From the NCBI GenBank assembly GCA_964572065.1, contig CAZNER010000016.1, positions 1 through 33,952 of the forward strand: 33,952 bases of DNA. Reading direction: 5' to 3'. Position 1 is the stretch's first letter; each line of letters starts with the position of its first letter. The notes under the pieces were generated by a model, which was given only the letters and a program-made list of their open reading frames with translations, had not been told where the DNA came from and searched no databases. The translations under genes and the position numbers were made by a program. Positions 22,682 to 30,139 of this stretch are shown here, piece after piece. Source of the DNA: CAZNER01 sp964572065. Lineage in GTDB: Bacteria > Patescibacteriota > Dojkabacteria > JAHIVN01.

Positions 22682-24568
22682 ATGGAAAAAGAAAAGAGAG
22701 TTAATGATAAAATTAAAAGTGATAAGGACAAATCAAAGGCAAGAGTAATTAGATTTCAACCTATGAAAAAAAGGAGGAAGTTTAATTATATACTACCTAT
22801 TTTGCTTGTTATTGTTTTAGCAATAAGTAGTTTTTATAGATTATTTACAAATGAAGAGGTTGAAGAAGTTGGAATTTCACAATTATATGTGGATGCACAG
22901 GAGGGCAGGGTTGAGGAATTTATTATTTGTGATGATAAAATTGAAGAGGTACTTAAAGATAGTGATAAGAAGAGAGTTGCAATTAAAGGAGAGGTTGACT
23001 TTACAACATTTTTATATAGTAAGGATGGTTTGGATTTAGATGAGAGTGAAGTGCCTGTAAGATATTGTAATCCTTCAATTGATTGGGTAGTAGTTTTTAA
23101 TGCTGTTTTCAATGTTTTGTTATTTGTAGGCATTATTGCATTGGGTTTATTTCTTGTCAGAGGAGTTCAATCTAGTGGGAATAAACTTTTTTCTTTTGGA
23201 AAAAGTAAGGCGAAGTTAGTATTTGGGAAGAAGCCGGATGTTACATTTAAGGATGTTGCAAATTATGAGGAGGCAAAGGAAGAGTTGAGGGAGATAGTAT
23301 TATTTTTAAAAGATCCGAAAAGATTTATTAAATTGGGAGCTCGTATACCTAAGGGATTGTTACTTGTAGGTGCTCCCGGTACTGGTAAGACTTACTTCGC
23401 ACGAGCTGTTGCTGGTGAAGCACATGTGCCATTCTTTCATACATCAGGAGCTGAATTTGAAGAGATGTTAGTTGGAGCTGGGGCTTCAAGGGTTAGAGAT
23501 TTATTTGTAAAGGCAAAAAATGCTGCTCCAGCACTAATATTTATTGATGAGATAGATGCTGTTGCTAGAAAGCGTGGTACTACTATACAAAGTAGTAGTA
23601 CAGAACAGACTTTGAATCAGATATTGGTTGAAATGGATGGGTTTGAGCAGCATGATAATGTAATTATTATTGCTGCGACAAATAGACCAGATGTGTTAGA
23701 TCCTGCTATTCTTAGACCAGGACGCTTTGATAGAAGAGTAGTTTTGGATATGCCTGATATTGATGGAAGAGAAAAAATTCTTAAAATACATTCAAGAAAC
23801 AAACCACTTGCAAAGGATGTTGAGTTGGAGAAGGTTGCAAAGAGAACTGTTGGATTTTCAGGTGCCGATCTGGAAAATATGTTAAATGAGGCAGCCATTA
23901 TAGCAGCGAGGGCAAATAGAAAATCTATATCAAGTGATGATATAGAAGAGGCTGCTACTAAGGTAGTTGTTGGACCAGAAAGAAAAAGAAGAAGGACAAA
24001 GAAGGATATTGAAATGATAGCGTATCACGAGGCCGGACACGCTATTGTTTCTAAATTTGTACCAGAGGCAGATTCAGTTCATAGAATAACTATCATTTCA
24101 AGAGGGTTATCTCTTGGTAGCACTTTATATCTACCTGAGGATGATGAAATATTGACTACAAGAACAAAGATTCTTTCGAAGATTAAGACTCTTCTTTCTG
24201 GTAGAGTCGCTGAAGAGTTAAAATTTGGGGATATCTCAACAGGAGCTGCTGATGATATAGAAAAGGCATCAGATTTAGCTAGGAAGATGGTAAAGAAATA
24301 TGGTATGAGTGATAAGTTAGGATTAGTTGAGTACGGTAAAAGCGACAATTTAAAATATTTAGGATATGCTTATAACGAGCAGAGAGATTATTCTGAGATG
24401 ACAGCAAGGGAGATAGATGAGGAGGTAAAGGGAGTGATTCAGGATGCTTATAAAGAATCTATGCATATATTGAAAAAGAATAAGGATAAACTTGATAAGC
24501 TAGCTGAATTACTAATAGAGAAAGAAGTTGTTGAATCAGAGGAGTTCGAAGAGCTGTTTAAAGAATAG
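22682..24568 (+). CDS. ftsH: FtsH membrane AAA+ zinc protease
   Basis: The 628-aa enzyme degrades membrane and short-lived cytosolic proteins as a hexamer in the cytoplasmic membrane. Transmembrane helices lie at about 37-55 and 138-160, with a short extracytoplasmic domain between. The AAA module has Walker A GAPGTGKT at 230-237, Walker B ALIFIDEIDA, and second region of homology NRPDVLDPAILRPGRFDRR. The zinc site HEAGH is at 449-453, with the downstream metal-ligand region DDIEKASDLARKMV. All key residues are present. It starts 32 bp after a tRNA gene, without a Shine-Dalgarno sequence, and leads polA by 39 bp. Confidence 0.97.
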   Translation: MEKEKRVNDKIKSDKDKSKARVIRFQPMKKRRKFNYILPILLVIVLAISSFYRLFTNEEVEEVGISQLYVDAQEGRVEEFIICDDKIEEVLKDSDKKRVAIKGEVDFTTFLYSKDGLDLDESEVPVRYCNPSIDWVVVFNAVFNVLLFVGIIALGLFLVRGVQSSGNKLFSFGKSKAKLVFGKKPDVTFKDVANYEEAKEELREIVLFLKDPKRFIKLGARIPKGLLLVGAPGTGKTYFARAVAGEAHVPFFHTSGAEFEEMLVGAGASRVRDLFVKAKNAAPALIFIDEIDAVARKRGTTIQSSSTEQTLNQILVEMDGFEQHDNVIIIAATNRPDVLDPAILRPGRFDRRVVLDMPDIDGREKILKIHSRNKPLAKDVELEKVAKRTVGFSGADLENMLNEAAIIAARANRKSISSDDIEEAATKVVVGPERKRRRTKKDIEMIAYHEAGHAIVSKFVPEADSVHRITIISRGLSLGSTLYLPEDDEILTTRTKILSKIKTLLSGRVAEELKFGDISTGAADDIEKASDLARKMVKKYGMSDKLGLVEYGKSDNLKYLGYAYNEQRDYSEMTAREIDEEVKGVIQDAYKESMHILKKNKDKLDKLAELLIEKEVVESEEFEELFKE

Positions 24569-24607
24569 AGATAATTTTTTAATTCCTCATTAAAAACGTT
24601 ATAATTT

Positions 24608-27328
24608 ATGGAAGAGAAACCAAGGTTTGTTTTAATTGATGCTAATTCTATAGTACATAGGGCATATCATGCTTATCCTATTACCTTATCTACTTCAGAA
24701 GGGGAGATTGTAAATGCTGTATATGGGTTTACGACTATTCTTTTTCAAATTGTTGAAAAACTAAAGCCAAGTTATCTGATATGTGCTTTTGATGTAGATA
24801 GGCCTACTTTTAGACATAAAATGTATACCGATTATAAGGCAAATAGGAAACCTATCGACAAAGAACTTGCTTCACAGTTTCCTAGGATTAAAGAGATTTT
24901 AAAAGCCTTTGAGATTCCGATTTTAGAGGTAGAAGGTTATGAAGCTGATGATGTAATTGGTACTTTAGAGAAAGAGGAGAAGATGAGAAGGTTTGAGAAG
25001 GTTATTGTTACTGGAGATCAGGATATTTTTCAACTTGTTGATGATGATACTAAGGTATATTTATCGGGTAGAAACTTTAAGGATTCTCGAATATTTGGAA
25101 TTAAAGATGTGGAACGGAAAATGGGGTTATCACCTAGTCAGATTATTGATTTTAAATCTTTATATGGAGATCCATCTGACAATATCCCAGGTGTTAAGGG
25201 GGTAGGGAAGAAGGGGGCGGTAGATCTAATATCTAAATATGGAGGCATGGATGGTGTCTATAAACATCTTGAGGAAATAAATACACGTTATAAAAATAAA
25301 TTAATTGAATATAAAAAAGAGGCATATTTGAGTAAAGATCTAGCAAGAATAAATAGTAAGGTACCTTTAAAATATAATGTCGAAAATTGTAGGTGGGATG
25401 GATGGGATAAAGATGATGTTAGAAATATTTTGGAAAGATTGGAATTCAGGTCTCTTTTAAAGAAAATAAATAGTAAAGTAAAAGAGAAGAGAGATATATT
25501 GAAACGAGAACAGATCGATAAAAATAATATTAATGTTATTAAAAGTAAGGAAGAAATTAAAAAGTTGATAAGTAGGATTAAAGACGAGAAAAAATTTGTG
25601 TATGAATTAGAGTTAGAGAATAAAAAAGATATTAGAAAAATGGAAATTTTAAAACTATTGATAACTTTAGATGGAGTAGAAATATTTTGTATTGATGCTG
25701 ATTTGATACAAGATAAGGGGAAATTGAATTTTCTAGGCGGATTAATAAAAGAGGTTTTTGAAGGTAAAGACATATTAAAAATCGGATATGATATTAAAAG
25801 TTCTATACATGCTTTAAGGCATATTGAGGTAGATGTTAAGTATGATGTGTTTGATATTGAGATAGCTGCATATGTGATACAAGGAGGTAAAGGAGGTGTG
25901 AAATTTTCTGATATTGTTTTTAATTACTGTGATAAAGTTATAGATAATCAGATCGAATTAAAGGAGTGTTCAGGGAAGAAATTGGATGATATTAATATTG
26001 AAAAAATAAAAGCAATATTTAAGGTATATATTATTTTGAGGGATAAGATTAAAATTGTAGCAAAAGAGAGTAGAATACTTAAATGTGAGAATTGGGATAT
26101 TAAAAAATTAATTTATGGCATTGAGATGCCCCTTATTCGTATATTAGCGAAAATGGAAGAACATGGTATTCTAGTTGATAAAGAATATTTAAAAAGCTTT
26201 AATGAAAAGATATCAGAAGAGATAGTTCAAATTGAAAACGAGGTATATAAATGTGTTGGGCATGAATTTAATATATCATCTCCTAAACAAGTTTCTGAAA
26301 TTTTATTCCAAGAGCTTGATCTTCCTAAAAAGAGGAAGACTAAATCAGGTAATTATTCTACTCGAAGTAGTGTTTTAGTTGATTTGGAGGGTGTTCACCC
26401 TGTTGTTGAGTTAATATTAAAGTATAGAGAAATAACAAAGTTACAAAGTACATATACCAGTGCATTACTTAAGTGTATTGATGAAGAAACAGGCAGAATT
26501 CATAGTAGTTTTAATCAAGCCGTTACTGTTACAGGAAGACTTTCCTCGTCTGATCCAAATCTGCAGAATATTCCTATTGCATCGGAATTAGGCAAGAAGA
26601 TTCGGACAGCTTTTATTCCCGAAAAGAAATTTAATCTAGTTTCACTTGATATATCACAACAGGAATTGAGGATACTTGCTCATCTATCCGGAGAGGAAGA
26701 TTTGAAAAGAGCATTTAAAGAGGACGTAGACGTTCATCTTTTAACAGCTGCTAAATTGTTCGATAAAGAGATAGATGATGTCACTAAGAAGGAAAGAAGG
26801 ATTGGAAAAACTATTAATTATGGCATTATGTATGGTATGAGTCCACATGGGCTTGCTTCATCCTTAAAGATCTCTTTTGATGAGGCATCTGAGTTTATTG
26901 GTGAGTACTTTCAGCAGTTTAGAAAAATTAAAGAATTTTTTGTAGTATATATAAATAAAGTAAGATCTAATGGATTTGCTGAGACTTTGTTCGGAAGAAG
27001 GAGATATTTCTATGGCTTGAAGTCTTCTAATTCTTTTTTACAAAAATCTATTGAAAGGGAGGCAAGAAATTTTCCTATACAAGGTACAGCTGCAGATATG
27101 ATTAAACTTTCTATGATAGATATTAATAAATTCATGGAGGCAGAGTATAAAGATAAAGTTAAGATGCTTCTGCAGGTTCATGATGAATTAGTATTTGAAT
27201 GCAGTGAGAGTATAGATTTAGATAAATTCACTGATGATGTAAAAAATATAATGAAAAATGTTTATCCATTGGATGTTCCTATCAAGGTAGATGTTTATGT
27301 TGGCAAAAACTTAGGAGAGATACATTAA
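24608..27328 (+). CDS. polA: DNA polymerase I, proofreading domain probably inactive
   Basis: A 906-aa family A polymerase for Okazaki-fragment maturation and repair. The 5' nuclease domain (1 to about 280) keeps DANSIVHRAYHA, EGYEADDVIGTL, TGDQDIFQLV and the H3TH region GDPSDNIPGVKGVG. In the 3'-5' exonuclease-like region (about 320-500) the DxE metal motif is replaced (YELELE at 332-337), so proofreading is probably lost, as in Taq. The polymerase domain is intact: motif A LDISQQELR with D681, O-helix RRIGKTINYGIMYG, and motif C VHDE with H858/D859. It is probably cotranscribed with ftsH. Confidence 0.96.
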   Translation: MEEKPRFVLIDANSIVHRAYHAYPITLSTSEGEIVNAVYGFTTILFQIVEKLKPSYLICAFDVDRPTFRHKMYTDYKANRKPIDKELASQFPRIKEILKAFEIPILEVEGYEADDVIGTLEKEEKMRRFEKVIVTGDQDIFQLVDDDTKVYLSGRNFKDSRIFGIKDVERKMGLSPSQIIDFKSLYGDPSDNIPGVKGVGKKGAVDLISKYGGMDGVYKHLEEINTRYKNKLIEYKKEAYLSKDLARINSKVPLKYNVENCRWDGWDKDDVRNILERLEFRSLLKKINSKVKEKRDILKREQIDKNNINVIKSKEEIKKLISRIKDEKKFVYELELENKKDIRKMEILKLLITLDGVEIFCIDADLIQDKGKLNFLGGLIKEVFEGKDILKIGYDIKSSIHALRHIEVDVKYDVFDIEIAAYVIQGGKGGVKFSDIVFNYCDKVIDNQIELKECSGKKLDDINIEKIKAIFKVYIILRDKIKIVAKESRILKCENWDIKKLIYGIEMPLIRILAKMEEHGILVDKEYLKSFNEKISEEIVQIENEVYKCVGHEFNISSPKQVSEILFQELDLPKKRKTKSGNYSTRSSVLVDLEGVHPVVELILKYREITKLQSTYTSALLKCIDEETGRIHSSFNQAVTVTGRLSSSDPNLQNIPIASELGKKIRTAFIPEKKFNLVSLDISQQELRILAHLSGEEDLKRAFKEDVDVHLLTAAKLFDKEIDDVTKKERRIGKTINYGIMYGMSPHGLASSLKISFDEASEFIGEYFQQFRKIKEFFVVYINKVRSNGFAETLFGRRRYFYGLKSSNSFLQKSIEREARNFPIQGTAADMIKLSMIDINKFMEAEYKDKVKMLLQVHDELVFECSESIDLDKFTDDVKNIMKNVYPLDVPIKVDVYVGKNLGEIH

Positions 27329-27337
27329 TTTTTATTA

Positions 27338-27366
27338 TTGAACTTAAGTAGTTTATTTTGTAAAAT
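27338..27366 (+). promoter_or_regulatory. Predicted promoter of the membrane-anchored winged-helix gene
   Basis: TTGAAC (27338-27343), 17 nt, TAAAAT (27361-27366), the same -10 hexamer as groESL. It would give a leader of about 9 nt before the ATG at 27382 and allow expression independent of polA. Confidence 0.5.
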
Positions 27367-27381
27367 TATATAATTAAAAGT

Positions 27382-27750
27382 ATGGACAAGAAAGGTTCTG
27401 TCACTAAAAAAGTTTTTAGATTTACAGTTTATGGTATAGCTGCCGGAATTGGTGTAGCTATTGCCATTGCTTCTGCTAAGAATAAAGGTAAAAAGATAAA
27501 AAAGGGAGGAAAAAAGCTTCTGAACAAAACTAAATTTGTTGTTAAATCTGCCAAAGATAATTTAAATATGAGGCAGAAAAGAATTTTAAGTCTTTTTGAT
27601 AAAGAAGAGGAAATAACCAATGAGATGATAGCAGAAGTGATTAATGGAGTATCGAAAAGAACTATTAGACGAGATTTAGATTTCTTAGAGGAAAAGGGGT
27701 ATATAAAGCAGATAGGTAAAACAAAAGGAAGTTATTATGTTTTGAGATAA
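27382..27750 (+). CDS. Small protein with N-terminal hydrophobic helix and C-terminal winged helix
   Basis: A 122-aa protein. Residues 12-30 are hydrophobic and Gly/Ala-rich (VYGIAAGIGVAIAIASA), probably a membrane helix. A strongly basic stretch follows (KNKGKKIKKGGKKLLNK). Residues 60-122 form a DeoR-type winged helix (LNMRQKRILSLFDKEEEI, then SKRTIRRDLDFLEEKGYI). This domain closely resembles the C-terminus of the Fic protein encoded at 29089. It may be a membrane-tethered DNA-binding regulator. It converges with the 407-aa gene, 6 bp between stops. Confidence 0.65.
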   Translation: MDKKGSVTKKVFRFTVYGIAAGIGVAIAIASAKNKGKKIKKGGKKLLNKTKFVVKSAKDNLNMRQKRILSLFDKEEEITNEMIAEVINGVSKRTIRRDLDFLEEKGYIKQIGKTKGSYYVLR

Positions 27751-27756
27751 TGTATT

Positions 27757-28980
27757 TTATAAATTAAAAGCTGCAGATTGAGCAGGACTATCATATCCTC
27801 TATGGAAGCTTACTATTGACCTTTTTTTTAGTGATCCATCATCCATGATTTGCCAAAGGGAATGTCTTGGAAAAAGTACTGGCAATCCTCTATCTGGATA
27901 TAGAATTAATTCTGAACTACCTTGGGCAAAAGCAATAGTTGGTGTTTCTATCCTAACAGTGAATTTAGGATTGTTAGTTTCTAATGGTATAATTGTTTTT
28001 CCTAATTGGAAGCCTGTTATTATGATACTTTGAAAACCATCGTCAATAATTACAGTATAAACATATTTATCCGGATAATAGGTGTTAAAATGTCTTCTTA
28101 AATCCCTATTTATGCAGAATAGATCGTTGTATAAACTCGTGATACAATTTTGTAAGTTGCAAAGTGCTGCTTGTGCTGTCTTAAATGCTTCTGATAATTC
28201 AGGTAATTGATTAATTTGGTAACTACCAAGTCTACGAAATAAACCACGAGCTGCTACTAATGAATTAAGAGAATCATTAATTTCTCTAATTCTTCTATAT
28301 TCTAGGTCAATTGTAGCTAAAGTATCAAAGGTGGATTTATATGGAGATATAGGAAATTCACTAAGTATTTTGGGTCTTTCTGTTTGAATTAGAGTAGACC
28401 ATCTTGATAAGGTTTGTCTTTGAGCGGAAGATAAATTTGCTAGTGATCTAGTATGAGAGATAGTTTCATCAAGAGTATCTAGATATAATACTGTTCTTCG
28501 TGCAGTAATTAATGCATCCAGCATATTTTCTATTTTTTCTAGTAAAAGATCTTTATGATTATGAGCTTCGGGACCAGTTTCAAAATAATCAGGATACTGA
28601 GGTACTAGAATTCCTACTATTATACGTCTAATATCTCTAAATAAGTTTATGTCACTTCTAGCATCTACAAAGTCTTTAGCAGCAGAAAGTTCTGTTGGTC
28701 TTTGTTTAATTTTATCTGTAAGTTGTTCTAATGCTTCAGTTAGTCTATGAAAATTTGCCTGGATTTCTGGTTTTCCAATAAAGTTATATTTTTTTATTTG
28801 TTTAATTAGAATTAAAATTGGTTGTATCGCTATTTGTTCATTAGTATAGTATTCTTCTAATGATTCTCGTAATCTCGTTGTAGCTGGGTGTTCTGTGGTG
28901 CATCTGTGTTCTACCTCGGCAATTATAACTGCTACTATTTGTTCGATACTTACAGGAAATGTTTCATTTTCTGTTCCCAT
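27757..28980 (-). CDS. Hypothetical 407-aa protein, helical N-terminus and beta-rich C-terminus
   Basis: I do not recognise this protein. Residues 1-300 are predicted almost all helical, with no signal peptide or transmembrane segment. The last 105 residues read as beta strands (YVYTVIIDDGFQSIIITGF, KFTVRIETPTIAF, SELILYPDRGLPVLFPRH). Arg exceeds Lys (29 to 17), opposite to most neighbours, and Thr, Gln and Leu are high; its coding strand is A/C-rich, as expected for a lagging-strand gene. It has a strong promoter of its own and is flanked by two genes carrying similar winged-helix domains. Confidence 0.75.
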   Translation of the reverse strand: MGTENETFPVSIEQIVAVIIAEVEHRCTTEHPATTRLRESLEEYYTNEQIAIQPILILIKQIKKYNFIGKPEIQANFHRLTEALEQLTDKIKQRPTELSAAKDFVDARSDINLFRDIRRIIVGILVPQYPDYFETGPEAHNHKDLLLEKIENMLDALITARRTVLYLDTLDETISHTRSLANLSSAQRQTLSRWSTLIQTERPKILSEFPISPYKSTFDTLATIDLEYRRIREINDSLNSLVAARGLFRRLGSYQINQLPELSEAFKTAQAALCNLQNCITSLYNDLFCINRDLRRHFNTYYPDKYVYTVIIDDGFQSIIITGFQLGKTIIPLETNNPKFTVRIETPTIAFAQGSSELILYPDRGLPVLFPRHSLWQIMDDGSLKKRSIVSFHRGYDSPAQSAAFNL

Positions 28981-29009
28981 ATTTTTATAGTTAATAGATT
29001 GATTTAGAA

Positions 29010-29038
29010 ATTATATCAAATAGTCTTATAGTAAACAA
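29010..29038 (-). promoter_or_regulatory. Promoter of the 407-aa gene
   Basis: On the minus strand, TTGTTT (29038-29033), 17 nt, TATAAT (29015-29010), with TGA before the -10 (extended -10). The leader would be about 23 nt. Confidence 0.7.
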
Positions 29039-29053
29039 TTATTAAATATTGAA

Positions 29054-29082
29054 TTAGCATTTCTCTCTTATTTTTGTATAAT
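29054..29082 (+). promoter_or_regulatory. Promoter of the fic gene, probably leaderless
   Basis: TTAGCA (29054-29059, 4/6), 17 nt, TATAAT (29077-29082). The ATG at 29089 is 7 nt after the -10, at the predicted start of transcription. It is arranged back to back with the promoter of the 407-aa gene. Confidence 0.55.
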
Positions 29083-29088
29083 AATAAT

Positions 29089-30123
29089 ATGTACAAACCG
29101 GACTATTCTATTACAAATAATTTGCTGGATTATATATCACAGATTGAAGCTTCCAAGCAGATAATTGATAATGCCCCATTAGTCCCGGCTTGGGAAAGAA
29201 AATTTAGGGAGGAGGCTAAGGAAAGAACTATACATTTTTCAACTAAGATAGAAGGTAATAAGCTGGATTTTGACGAGGCAAAGAGGATAATTGAAGGTGA
29301 AAGTGTTAGCACTGTAAGAAGGAGAGATATATTAGAAATCGTTAATTATAGAAATGTTATAAATCATATAAATAAAAGTAAGAAGCATAAAATAGATAAA
29401 AATTTTATATGTAAAATTCATAAGATAGTTATGGATAAAATATTACCTGAAAGTGAGCTGGGTAAATTTAGGAAATGTGAAGAAGCACTTCTTAATTCAA
29501 AAACTTATGAAGTTGTTTTTGAACCTATTGAACCGGAGTATTTAGAGGGTGCTGTTGATGATTTGGCTGGATGGTTAGAGAAGAAATCGGACAAAATTAA
29601 TTCTATTATTAAAGCTGGCATTATTTGTTATGAGATAAATAGGCTTCACCCATTTACCGATGGAAATGGGAGGACAGCAAGGATTATAGCAACTTATAGT
29701 CTTTATATCGATGGATATGATATTAAAAGGTTCTTTTCTCTTGAAGAATATTATGATCAGAATCTTCAGGAGTATTATGATGCTTTAGCTAGCGTAGAAG
29801 ATAATGATGATGATTTAACTATTTGGCTGGAGTATTTTGCTAAGGGACTTGCTTGTGAGCTGAATAGAATTAAAAATAAAATACTAGATTTGAGTAAAGA
29901 TTTGAAGATGCGTGAAAAGATTGGTCAAGTAGCTCTGAATGATCGACAGATTAAGATAATTAGTTTTATTCAAAAGCATGGAGGAATTAAGAATAGGGAC
30001 TGGCAAAAATTGTTTAGGGATGTTAGTGATGACACGATATTGAGAGATCTTAAAGATTTGATTAAAAAAGGAGTTGTTCAAAAGAAAGGGCGGACTAAGG
30101 CTGCCAGATATATATTAAAATAA
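29089..30123 (+). CDS. Fic-domain protein with N-terminal inhibitory motif and C-terminal winged helix
   Basis: A 344-aa protein from the ATG at 29089; an in-frame TTG at 29074 overlaps the -10 and is less likely. Fic enzymes usually transfer AMP from ATP to a Ser/Thr/Tyr of a target protein. The catalytic motif HPFTDGNGR starts at H187 and is complete. An N-terminal inhibitory motif (S/T)xxxE(G/N) is present as STKIEG at 51-56, so it is a self-inhibited class II Fic. The last 65 residues are a winged helix (LNDRQIKIISFIQKHGGI, then DDTILRDLKDLIKKG). It leads the ligase gene by 16 bp. Substrate unknown. Confidence 0.9.
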   Translation: MYKPDYSITNNLLDYISQIEASKQIIDNAPLVPAWERKFREEAKERTIHFSTKIEGNKLDFDEAKRIIEGESVSTVRRRDILEIVNYRNVINHINKSKKHKIDKNFICKIHKIVMDKILPESELGKFRKCEEALLNSKTYEVVFEPIEPEYLEGAVDDLAGWLEKKSDKINSIIKAGIICYEINRLHPFTDGNGRTARIIATYSLYIDGYDIKRFFSLEEYYDQNLQEYYDALASVEDNDDDLTIWLEYFAKGLACELNRIKNKILDLSKDLKMREKIGQVALNDRQIKIISFIQKHGGIKNRDWQKLFRDVSDDTILRDLKDLIKKGVVQKKGRTKAARYILK

Positions 30124-30139
30124 TTCTTGTAAATGATTT

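Noticed and set aside
24600..24605. TATAAT immediately before polA.
   Set aside because: It ends 2 nt before the ATG, so transcription would begin inside the gene; polA is more simply read from the ftsH transcript.
29074..29088. TTG start for fic, five codons upstream of the ATG.
   Set aside because: The TTG overlaps the predicted -10 box and the extra residues (YNNN) add no conserved sequence.
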